Notes under the pieces: model-generated
Databases searched by the model: none
Told to the model about the DNA's origin: nothing
What the model saw: the letters and a program-made list of their open reading frames with translations, nothing else
Shown here: positions 5,616 to 11,523 of the stretch, piece by piece
Layout: every line of letters begins with the position of its first letter
Numbering within the stretch: the stretch's first letter is position 1
From: Microbacteriaceae bacterium
Lineage (GTDB): Bacteria > Actinomycetota > Actinomycetes > Actinomycetales > Microbacteriaceae
Reading direction: 5' to 3'
NCBI GenBank assembly: GCA_030840185.1
Contig: JAUZFY010000301.1
Coordinates: 1 to 11,523 of the forward strand
DNA length: 11,523 bases
Position numbers and translations under genes: made by a program

Positions 5616-6644
5616 ATGAAAGCTCTACGACTCCATGCGTACGGGCAAGCCCCGTCAATCGAGGACATCACGGAGCCGAAGGTCACCGGGCCGTGGGATG
5701 TCATCGTCGACGTGGGAGCCGCCGGCCTCTGCCGCACCGACCTCCACATCATCGAGGGGCAGTGGGAGCCCATTCAACATCCTCACCTTCCCTACACACT
5801 CGGCCACGAGAACGCCGGATGGGTCCGGGAGGTTGGCAACGCGGTGAGCACCGTCTCCGTCGGAGACACCGTCATCATGCACCCGATCACAAGCTGCGGA
5901 CTGTGCCCGGCTTGCCGCATCGGCCAGGACTCGCACTGCGAAAGCTCCACCTTCCCCGGCATCAACGCCGACGGGGGGATGGCACAGCAATTGCTCACGA
6001 ACGCTCGGGCCGTCGTGAAGCTCGACCCGTCGCTGCAACCACGCGATATCGCGGCCCTCGCGGACGCCGGGCTCACGGCATATCACGCTGTGCGCAAGGC
6101 GGCCGATCAGCTGTTCCCCGGCGCACATGCGGTTGTTATCGGTGCTGGGGGGCTCGGTCACATCGGCATCCAGGCCCTCGTCGCGATTACCTCCGCCGAG
6201 ATCACCGTCATCGACCGGTCAGAGGAAGCGCTCGAGCTTGCGAAATCCCTTGGCGCCCACAACACGGTGCTCGCCGTCGATGATGACACGGTCGCGTCTC
6301 AGGTGCAGGACATCACGGGCGGCGGCGCGCATGTCGTTTTCGACTACGTCGGCGAGCACGGCACCGAGCTGCTCTCTCCGCGCCTGCTTCGCAACCGGGG
6401 TTCGCAGTATGTGATTGGTTATGGCGGCGCCGTTAGCATCCCGACCATCGAGATCATCTCGCGAGAGATCAATGTGATCGGCAACCTCGTGGGAACCTAC
6501 AACGACCTCGTCGAACTCATGACCCTCACCGCGCAGGGACGAGTGAAACTACACACTCGCGCCTACCCGCTCGACGCGGCACTCGACGCGATCGATGACC
6601 TCGACCATGGCCGATTGCTCGGCAGAGGCATCCTCATCCCGTAA
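5616..6644 (+). CDS. Zinc-dependent NAD(P)-dependent alcohol dehydrogenase (MDR family), 342 aa
   Basis: ATG 5616 follows GAGGAGA. The protein is a full-length medium-chain dehydrogenase. The GroES-like domain carries catalytic zinc ligands Cys39 and His64 with Glu65 (GHENAG), and Asp150 in the ALADAGLTAYHA helix is a likely third ligand, as in Rhodococcus ADH-A-like enzymes. Four structural-zinc cysteines, 94, 97, 100 and 108, form the CGLCPAC...C lobe. The Rossmann domain has GAGGLG (176-181). An Asp ends the second strand (TVIDRSEE), which favours NAD over NADP. It interconverts an alcohol and its aldehyde or ketone in the cytosol. It is the first gene of a four-gene plus-strand operon, 30 bp ahead of the next start, so it probably acts on a substrate or product of the GMC enzyme. 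Confidence 0.93.
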   Translation: MKALRLHAYGQAPSIEDITEPKVTGPWDVIVDVGAAGLCRTDLHIIEGQWEPIQHPHLPYTLGHENAGWVREVGNAVSTVSVGDTVIMHPITSCGLCPACRIGQDSHCESSTFPGINADGGMAQQLLTNARAVVKLDPSLQPRDIAALADAGLTAYHAVRKAADQLFPGAHAVVIGAGGLGHIGIQALVAITSAEITVIDRSEEALELAKSLGAHNTVLAVDDDTVASQVQDITGGGAHVVFDYVGEHGTELLSPRLLRNRGSQYVIGYGGAVSIPTIEIISREINVIGNLVGTYNDLVELMTLTAQGRVKLHTRAYPLDAALDAIDDLDHGRLLGRGILIP

Positions 6645-6674
6645 CCCACCCCCACTCACGCAAGGAGACCAACG

Positions 6675-7217
6675 ATGACCTTCGACAGCACAGTTCCGTC
6701 CGGTAGCTATCTGAACTCGCTCGATGAGGATGCCACGGCGAAGCTGGCCCGCGCACTTCGGGCGATCTTCCCGCACGACGCCCTCGCCGAAGGACCGTAC
6801 TTGCGCTCGGCCGAGGCGATTGCCGCCAACGTGTCGGGCTCGCCTCACCAACTCGGCGTCGTCGTTGAGGGTATCCGCAGCCTCGAGGCGCTCGTCGGAG
6901 GCGACCTAACGGCTATCACGATCGACGACCTCTCGGGCATCCTGCGCCACCTCCAGCAGACGGAGTTTTTTCAGATCATGCTCACCAGCACAGTCGTGAC
7001 GCTCTACAGCGACCCAGAAGTGTGGGAATTTTTGGGCTACGAGGGCTACTCATCGGACAAGGGCGGCTACATAGATCGCGGATTCGACGACCTGCACTGG
7101 TTGCCGGAGCCGCGCATCACCGAGTACGAGGGCGACGACGAACTCGTCGGGTACGTCCCTCCGGTCCCCGGCCTCCAGGTCAGCTTCGACAACACCAAGA
7201 AGGTGGCAACGATATGA
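6675..7217 (+). CDS. Gluconate 2-dehydrogenase subunit 3-like small subunit, 180 aa
   Basis: ATG 6675 has a strong AAGGAG site. The assignment rests on pairing: the gene overlaps the following GMC oxidoreductase by 4 bp (ATGA), the standard arrangement for the small gamma subunit that chaperones or anchors GMC dehydrogenases. The fold looks matching: an N-terminal helical half including LARALRAIFPHDALAEGPYLRSAEAI, then LTSTVVTLYSDPEVWEFLGYEG and a Gly/Tyr-rich C-terminal part (GYSSDKGGYIDRGFDDLHWLPEPRI) that replaces the HPxYGGN-like segment of classical members. Unlike those, it has no twin-arginine signal, no hydrophobic N-terminus and no cysteine, so it should stay in the cytoplasm. Function as a stability or substrate-tunnel subunit is inferred. 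A wholly different family is possible but less likely. Confidence 0.65.
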   Translation: MTFDSTVPSGSYLNSLDEDATAKLARALRAIFPHDALAEGPYLRSAEAIAANVSGSPHQLGVVVEGIRSLEALVGGDLTAITIDDLSGILRHLQQTEFFQIMLTSTVVTLYSDPEVWEFLGYEGYSSDKGGYIDRGFDDLHWLPEPRITEYEGDDELVGYVPPVPGLQVSFDNTKKVATI

Positions 7218-8779
7218 GCGCCATTGCCAACGACGAGGACGCGGTCGTCATCGTCGGCTCCGGGGCCGGCGGCGGCACCCTCGCCTACGAACTCACGAGC
7301 AAGGGCATCCCGGTGGTAGTGCTCGAAGCCGGGCCCTACATCAAGAACGAGGATTACACGAACGACGAGTGGGAAGCCTTCACCCGAATGGCCTGGACCG
7401 ATAACCGCACGAACTCCGGGTCATGGCGGATCGCACGTGACTTCCCCAACCTTCCGGCCTGGACCGTGAAAGCAGTCGGAGGGTCAACGTCACACTGGTC
7501 GGGTGCAACTCCACGCTTCAAGCCGCACGAGTTCAAGGCACGCACAGCCTACGGACACGTAGATGGCGCAACCCTGCTGGACTGGCCAATCGACCTGCCG
7601 GAGATGGCGCGGTGGTACGACAAGGCCGAAATTGCAATGGGCTCGACCCACCGGCACGGGCGCAAGCCCCTCCCAGCGAACAACAACTACAAAGTGCTCG
7701 CCGAGGGTGCGAAGAGAGTGGGCTACAAGTACTACGCGACCGGGCCGTACGCAACGAACGCCGAGGAGTACGACGGGAGACCCGCGTCTATCCAGGACGG
7801 TTTCAACTTCCAGGGCGACAAGAACAAGTCGAAATGGAGCACCCTCGTGCGCGAGATTCCGCGGGCCGAGGCGACGGGCCTGCTCGACCTTCGGCCCAAC
7901 AGCCACGCCGCACAGATCACCCACGACGCGCGAGGGCGAGCGGATGCCGTGCTCTACATCGATGAGAACGGGGCGATGCGCAGGCAGCGCGCGAAGCTCG
8001 TCGCAGTCGCCGCCAACTCGATCGAGACGCCGCGCCTGTTACTGCTGAGCGCGAGCGCGATGTTCCCCGACGGACTCGCGAACTCATCAGGGCACGTCGG
8101 CCGCAATTACATGCGCCACCTCACGGGATCGACGTTCGCGCAATTCGACCAACCGGTGAACATGTTCCGCGGCGAGACGATGGCCGGCGTGATCGCCGAC
8201 GAGTCGAAACACGATACCTCGCGCGGCTTTTCGGGCGGGTACTACATGGAGACCATATCGCTCGGCCCCGCGTTCCTCGGCAAGTTCCTCGACCCTGGCG
8301 CCTGGGGACGCGGCTTCACCTCCTTCATGGAGGGGTACGCCCGGACCGCCGGCCTGTGGATCGTGGGCGAGGACCTGCCGCAGGAGACCAATCGCGTCAC
8401 GCTCAACGCGGCGGTGAAGGACCAGCACGGCCTTCCGGTCGCCCACGTGCACTACGACGACCATCCGAATGACAAGGCCATGCGGGACTACGCCTTCGCC
8501 CACACTGCCGCCCTCTACGAGTCGGTTGGCGCCACCCGCCATTACAGCACTCCTCCCTACCCTTCGACGCACAATCTCGGCACGAGCCGGATGAGCGCCA
8601 GGTCGGAAGACGGTGTCGTCGACAAGTGGGGACGGGCACACGACGTACCAAACCTGTTCATCAGCGACGGTTCGGTCTTCACGACTGGCGCGGCAGCCAA
8701 TCCGACCCTGACAATCGTCGCTCTCGCAATCCGACAGGCGGACTACATCGCCACACAACTCGCTACCGGCGACCTCTAG
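7214..8779 (+). CDS. GMC-family FAD-dependent oxidoreductase, 521 aa
   Basis: ATG 7214 overlaps the previous stop by 4 bp, with GAAGG just upstream. The FAD-binding site is GSGAGGG (15-21), with Glu38 ending the second strand (VVVLEAGP). The GMC signature [16 protein letters not shown] follows at 87-102. The catalytic pair is His453 (THNLGTSRM) and Asn496 (AAANPTLTI). The region [13 protein letters not shown] (196-208) lines up with the GFCFxGCKxGAKW-like segment that binds an iron-sulfur cluster in membrane-bound gluconate/glucose-type dehydrogenases, but here no cysteine is present, and there is none in the whole protein. There is no export signal. It should oxidise a CH-OH group of a sugar, polyol or alcohol. 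The electron acceptor (oxygen, quinone or another carrier) is unknown. A glycoside 3-oxidase/dehydrogenase-like role is possible but unproven. Confidence 0.92.
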   Translation: MSAIANDEDAVVIVGSGAGGGTLAYELTSKGIPVVVLEAGPYIKNEDYTNDEWEAFTRMAWTDNRTNSGSWRIARDFPNLPAWTVKAVGGSTSHWSGATPRFKPHEFKARTAYGHVDGATLLDWPIDLPEMARWYDKAEIAMGSTHRHGRKPLPANNNYKVLAEGAKRVGYKYYATGPYATNAEEYDGRPASIQDGFNFQGDKNKSKWSTLVREIPRAEATGLLDLRPNSHAAQITHDARGRADAVLYIDENGAMRRQRAKLVAVAANSIETPRLLLLSASAMFPDGLANSSGHVGRNYMRHLTGSTFAQFDQPVNMFRGETMAGVIADESKHDTSRGFSGGYYMETISLGPAFLGKFLDPGAWGRGFTSFMEGYARTAGLWIVGEDLPQETNRVTLNAAVKDQHGLPVAHVHYDDHPNDKAMRDYAFAHTAALYESVGATRHYSTPPYPSTHNLGTSRMSARSEDGVVDKWGRAHDVPNLFISDGSVFTTGAAANPTLTIVALAIRQADYIATQLATGDL

Positions 8780-8790
8780 GAAGGAACAGA

Positions 8791-9318
8791 ATGACAAACC
8801 CATATGACGCCATCGCGGAGGTTCCGACCTTCACACTGACGAGTACCGACGTTGCCGATGGCGAGGAGATGCCCACCGCCCAGGTGAGCGGAATCTTCGG
8901 CGCAGGCGGGTCGGATACGTCGCCGCAGCTCTCCTGGTCGGGATTCCCCGAAGACACGAAGAGCTTCGCCGTCACGGTCTACGACCCATCCGCGCCGACC
9001 GGCAGCGGATTCTGGCACTGGGCCGTGGCCGACATCCCCGTGTCGACGACCGAACTGCCTTCCGGTGCGGGTGATGACAGCGGCTCGGCACTGCCCGCTA
9101 GCGCGTTTCAGCTTGCGAACGATGCCAGTCTGCGGAGATTCCTTGGTGCCGCTCCCCCCGTCGGGCACGGCAAGCACAGCTATTACATCGCGGTTCACGC
9201 GGTGGATGTTGAGTCCCTCGGCATCGATCACGGGTCAACGCCGGCGTTTCTGGGTTTCAACCTCTCCGGGCATACCCTCGCGCGCGCTGTTGTCGCGCCG
9301 TGGTGGGAAGCTAGGTAA
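8791..9318 (+). CDS. PEBP / YbhB-YbcL-type (Raf kinase inhibitor-like) protein, 175 aa
   Basis: ATG 8791 lies 11 bp after the GMC stop with AGGAAGGA as binding site. It shows the family's ligand-pocket motifs: [14 protein letters not shown] (64-77, the DPDxP and H-W signatures) and [21 protein letters not shown] (117-137, the GxxPPxGxHxY signature). The C-terminus ends [13 protein letters not shown] as in the YbhB group. It has no signal peptide and no cysteine. Bacterial members bind small anionic or phosphorylated ligands; their roles are poorly defined. As the last gene of the operon it may bind a substrate or cofactor of the dehydrogenases, which is inference from position only. Confidence 0.93.
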   Translation: MTNPYDAIAEVPTFTLTSTDVADGEEMPTAQVSGIFGAGGSDTSPQLSWSGFPEDTKSFAVTVYDPSAPTGSGFWHWAVADIPVSTTELPSGAGDDSGSALPASAFQLANDASLRRFLGAAPPVGHGKHSYYIAVHAVDVESLGIDHGSTPAFLGFNLSGHTLARAVVAPWWEAR

Positions 9319-9325
9319 CCCGATT

Positions 9326-9356
9326 GGATGCGGCCTCGATGCCTGGGGCCGCATCC
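9326..9356. terminator. Shared bidirectional terminator hairpin
   Basis: GGATGCGGCC (9326-9335) and GGCCGCATCC (9347-9356) form a perfect 10-bp GC-rich stem with an 11-nt loop. It begins 8 bp after the PEBP stop and ends 23 bp before the stop of the convergent IclR gene, so it can end both transcripts. It lacks a T-tract on either side, as is common in high-GC actinobacteria. Confidence 0.75.
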
Positions 9357-9378
9357 CTCGTGGGTGCGCGTTCCGCAG

Positions 9379-10206
9379 TCAGCGCCGCTGTGTCGATCCG
9401 GACCGGAAATAGCGGCTGACCGTGGCCGAACCCTCACGCAGGAACTTCTCCACCTCGTGCTCACGGTCTGGCAGCTCGGCGGCGTCTGTGCCGATCGCGA
9501 CCGAGCCGACGGTCATCCCGGCGGCGTTGCGCACACCGACGGCCGCGCAGACCTTCCCCGGCACGAATTCTTCGCGTTCCCAAGCGATGCCGAGGGTCGC
9601 CACATCCGCGAGGTGCCGGTCAAGTTCCCCTCTGTCGGTGATCGTCGACGCGGTGAGCGGGGAAACGCCGTGCACCTGGAGGTACTGCTCCCGTTGCTCG
9701 ATGCTCATTCCTGCGAGCATGATCTTGCCGAAGGCCGTTGCATGCGCCGCCTCGTGGAAGCCGAACTTGAGGGGCGTGACCCGCGGATGCTTCGGGCAAT
9801 CGGCCACGTACGCGATCACGACATCCGCTCCGCGGTACACCGCGAAGTATGCGGCGGCGCTGGCGTCCTCGTGCAGCGCGTCGATTGCGGCGCGCACCGG
9901 GACCGGCACGGCGAGCTGGCGGTGCAGGGAGACGCCGAGACCGTGCAGCTTGTACCCCAACTCGAAGCGCTTCGCGCCCTTGAGATGCACGAGATACTCC
10001 GCGTGCACGAGTTCTTGGAGCAGCCGGTAGACGGTTGGGATCGGCACGCTCAGGGCATCCGAGACTTCGCGGGCTGTCGCTCCGCCGCGTTCCGCGACGA
10101 TCTCGAGGATCGAAAGCGTCTTCTGCACCGTCGCCACACCATCGGTACGCGACGAGATGCCGGACGGAGTGAGGTCGGGGGAATTGAGCGGAGCCACGTT
10201 GCTCAT
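9379..10206 (-). CDS. IclR-family transcriptional regulator, 275 aa
   Basis: The N-terminal winged helix-turn-helix covers about residues 26-78 (VQKTLSILEIVAERGGATAREVSDAL, then VPIPTVYRLLQELVHAEYL). The IclR effector-binding domain spans about 100-265, with HEAAHATAFGKIMLAG and the segment around EFVPGKVCAAVGVRNAAGMTVGSVAI that lines the ligand pocket. The start was set at ATG 10206, with GGAGA 8 nt upstream. An in-frame ATG at 10287 would add 27 residues not typical of the family and overlap a hairpin. It converges on the ADH-GMC-PEBP operon and shares its terminator. IclR proteins usually control nearby catabolic genes through a small organic effector, so this operon is the likely target, perhaps together with its own promoter. 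Confidence 0.94.
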   Translation of the reverse strand: MSNVAPLNSPDLTPSGISSRTDGVATVQKTLSILEIVAERGGATAREVSDALSVPIPTVYRLLQELVHAEYLVHLKGAKRFELGYKLHGLGVSLHRQLAVPVPVRAAIDALHEDASAAAYFAVYRGADVVIAYVADCPKHPRVTPLKFGFHEAAHATAFGKIMLAGMSIEQREQYLQVHGVSPLTASTITDRGELDRHLADVATLGIAWEREEFVPGKVCAAVGVRNAAGMTVGSVAIGTDAAELPDREHEVEKFLREGSATVSRYFRSGSTQRR

Positions 10207-10275
10207 GCCCGCATTCTCCGTCACGGGAGGCCGGAGATCAAGAAGTATCCCGTCGATTGGCCACCAGTCCCTCGC

Positions 10276-10290
10276 CGAGTGCCTCACTCG
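10276..10290 (-). terminator. Perfect short hairpin between the 219-aa gene and the IclR gene
   Basis: CGAGTG-CCT-CACTCG is a perfect 6-bp inverted repeat, starting 1 base after the stop of the upstream minus-strand gene and about 70 bp before the IclR start. It may be a compact terminator. Equally, as a 15-bp dyad in the regulator's promoter region it could be an IclR-type operator. There is no T-run to decide between them. Confidence 0.45.
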
Positions 10291-10291
10291 A

Positions 10292-10951
10292 CTAGAAATC
10301 CTCGTTGACTACTCTCTGGTTCTCGTCGGCGGCATAGGCCTCAAGCTGGGGATCGGTGACAATGGCGGAGATGGTCTCCGCGGACCCGCCGACGAACACG
10401 CTCCGCCCATAGATATCGTTTCCCACACACCAGGCCCCGTCCCGCGGAATCCACCAGATTGGCAGCCGTTGGAACGGCTCGGCCACGACCGATTCGGTCG
10501 CATCCGTTACTCGACCGCTGAGGATGTGCATCCGTCGTGAGAGCGATGCGAGGTCGAACATGGCGGCGGTCCTCACCTCGGGACGCAGACCGGCATAGCC
10601 CTCCCATACGAGGAAAAAGCACTCGTCCGGCGTTGCGGTGCGAGTCGTCAGTAGTTGAGCGAGTCTGTTGGCGACCGTCGGGTCAATCGTGCCCGTTTCG
10701 GGTTCCCGTCGATCGTTCGGATCAACGGCGTCCTCGGGGGCGACGTCTGTCCACTGGGTTCTTCCATCGACGTGCGTCGTACTGATCTCGTTCCATCGGA
10801 TGTCGGCATCGCGCTTTCGCGCGGGATTCAGTACTCGTGCGTAGTCCGCCATTCCGGGCAACAGCATATGTCCGACCGTGACCGAAGCAGCTGACCTAGA
10901 GGAAAGACCACCAAGAACGGAGGGGGGTCGCTTGCAGGGCCGCAAATGCAT
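10292..10951 (-). CDS. Hypothetical protein, up to 219 aa, start uncertain
   Basis: The body of the protein looks real and globular: HMLLPGMADYARVLNPARK, RWNEISTTHVDGRTQWTDV, CFFLVWEGYAGLRPEV, then FQRLPIWWIPRDGAWCVGNDIYGRSVFVGGS near the C-terminus. The pattern is reminiscent of uncharacterised actinobacterial proteins of about 200-250 aa, for which I know no function. Three starts compete: ATG 10951 (a few codons after an in-frame stop, no binding site), ATG 10867 and ATG 10852. Segments such as GGLSSRSAASVTVGH before 10867 look protein-like, so I keep the longest form. It lies directly downstream of tRNA-Thr on the same strand with a gap of about 50 bp, so its 5' end may have been altered or it may be cotranscribed with the tRNA. 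There is no signal peptide or membrane helix. Confidence 0.75.
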   Translation of the reverse strand: MHLRPCKRPPSVLGGLSSRSAASVTVGHMLLPGMADYARVLNPARKRDADIRWNEISTTHVDGRTQWTDVAPEDAVDPNDRREPETGTIDPTVANRLAQLLTTRTATPDECFFLVWEGYAGLRPEVRTAAMFDLASLSRRMHILSGRVTDATESVVAEPFQRLPIWWIPRDGAWCVGNDIYGRSVFVGGSAETISAIVTDPQLEAYAADENQRVVNEDF

Positions 10952-10999
10952 TTGCCAACGCTAGCGGCTTGACGCCCACGCTGACACGGGAAAGAGCGG

Positions 11000-11072
11000 A
11001 GCCGCCTATCAGAATCGAACTGATGACCTTCTCATTACGAGTGAGATGCTCTACCGACTGAGCTAAGGCGGC
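11000..11072 (-). tRNA. tRNA-Thr (anticodon CGT)
   Basis: The minus strand folds as a complete 73-nt cloverleaf. The acceptor stem GCCGCCT/AGGCGGC is perfect, the D arm GCTC...GAGC contains AGTCGGTAGA, and the anticodon stem TCTCA/TGAGA encloses the loop CTCGTAA with anticodon CGT. The T arm ATCAG/CTGAT carries TTCGATT. The discriminator is T (U) at 11000, and the CCA end is not encoded. It reads the ACG threonine codon. No integrase gene or duplicated tRNA 3' end is visible nearby, so it shows no sign of use as an attachment site in this window. Confidence 0.97.
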
Positions 11073-11115
11073 GTGCGAACGGATTCCCGTAGGCAACGCA
11101 TGAAAGCTTAGCCGA

Positions 11116-11523
11116 TCACGAGACCTTCGCTGGCGCCAGAATGTTGTCGAGCTGAACGAACGAGTCCTTGAGCCGTTCGCTCAACGAAACTCCGGTCTCG
11201 TTCTCGGACCAGCACGACCACGCGTGCTTCATGGCGCCGAACGCGACGTGGGTGACAAGCCGCGACTTGCTCAAGAGCGCCTCGGGATTGTCAACCAAAC
11301 TGGGATCCTCGACCACGAGGCGCCGGGCGACCAACTCACGCATCTGCTCTTCGAATGCGCGCATTGCCGTCAGTCGGAGGGCGAACAGCTGCGGGTATTC
11401 CTTAAACAGGCCCCGTCGCAGTAGGAGGATGTCCTGATCGGCCGATGCGCCGTCGGTCGCGTCCGCGAGCACTACACCGAGTCCGTCGAAGATGCACGAC
11501 CCGGAGCGTCCGTTGACGTAGCA
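11116..11523 (-). CDS. Probable TetR-family regulator, C-terminal part (5' end outside window)
   Basis: The frame is open from the window edge, giving 135 residues to the TGA at 11118-11116; the true start and any DNA-binding domain lie beyond 11523. The visible part is all helical and matches a TetR C-terminal ligand/dimerisation domain: LLLRRGLFKEYPQLFALRLTAMRAFEEQMRELVARRL, then LLSKSRLVTHVAFGAMKHAWSCW, and the closing helix LSERLKDSFVQLDNIL. The pattern of a Trp-rich helix followed by a final amphipathic helix is typical. Without the N-terminal helix-turn-helix the family is inferred, not proven. It is on the same strand as tRNA-Thr and ends 44 bp before it. Confidence 0.72.
   Translation of the reverse strand, partial: CYVNGRSGSCIFDGLGVVLADATDGASADQDILLLRRGLFKEYPQLFALRLTAMRAFEEQMRELVARRLVVEDPSLVDNPEALLSKSRLVTHVAFGAMKHAWSCWSENETGVSLSERLKDSFVQLDNILAPAKVS

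Noticed and set aside
7022..7213. A longer start for the GMC gene (585 codons)
   Set aside because: The extra 64 residues overlap the 180-aa gene out of frame and are Arg-rich. The FAD motif begins normally from ATG 7214 with a coupled stop/start overlap.
5616..8779. ADH plus GMC considered as a mycofactocin-type system
   Set aside because: No mycofactocin precursor peptide, radical SAM maturase or MftR-type gene is present, and the dehydrogenase is a zinc MDR enzyme with its own free NAD site.
9328..10308. A 326-codon plus-strand frame opposite the IclR gene
   Set aside because: Shadow frame rich in Arg, His and Asp. The opposite strand encodes a clear IclR protein, and this frame would begin inside the terminator hairpin.
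11000..11072. tRNA-Thr considered as an integration site of a mobile island
   Set aside because: No integrase, no direct repeat of the tRNA 3' end and no phage or plasmid gene are visible in the window.
10896..11096. A 66-codon frame containing a SVEHLTRNEKVISSILIGG-like segment
   Set aside because: This is the tRNA-Thr gene read as protein, a well-known artefact of annotation.

Overview
The window reads as chromosomal DNA of a high-GC actinobacterium, most likely a member of the Microbacteriaceae. The grounds are the GC-rich codon use, GTG starts, 4-bp stop/start overlaps, a small protein that I recognise from memory as the DUF7882 type common in that family, and a tRNA-Thr(CGT) without an encoded CCA. 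I cannot fix the genus. Both edges cut genes. All functional names come from reading motifs, not from database searches.

Left part (1-2596): a Gfo/Idh/MocA-type oxidoreductase (minus, 3' end outside the window) has a palindrome-bearing promoter region. A gene-poor stretch of about 560 bp follows. It holds a GC-rich 31-bp tandem repeat joined to a large REP-like inverted repeat, then a 13-bp tandem repeat that reaches into the end of the next gene. Next come two translationally overlapping minus-strand small genes, a 74-aa protein and a DUF7882-type protein whose tail is a 5-residue repeat. An oppositely oriented 87-aa protein follows across a hairpin-rich divergent region.

Middle (2627-5401), all minus: a soluble Ser/Thr kinase fused to a GAF domain, an alpha/beta hydrolase, and a GNAT acetyltransferase. 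These look like separate stress or housekeeping functions rather than one pathway.

Right-centre (5616-10206): the most coherent unit. A plus-strand operon encodes a zinc NAD(P)-dependent alcohol dehydrogenase, a small gluconate-dehydrogenase-subunit-3-like protein, a GMC flavoprotein oxidoreductase that overlaps it by 4 bp, and a PEBP/YbhB-like protein. It ends at a strong hairpin shared with a convergent IclR-type regulator. The GMC protein and its partner contain no cysteine at all, have no export signal and have no cytochrome neighbour. They therefore differ from the classical membrane gluconate/sorbitol/glucoside dehydrogenase complexes. My inference is a cytoplasmic two-step oxidation module for an alcohol or sugar controlled by the IclR protein; its substrate and electron acceptor are unknown.

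Right end (10292-11523), all minus: a hypothetical protein with an uncertain start, tRNA-Thr(CGT), and the C-terminal part of a probable TetR-type regulator cut by the window edge. I found no CRISPR array, insertion sequence, prophage gene or integrase.
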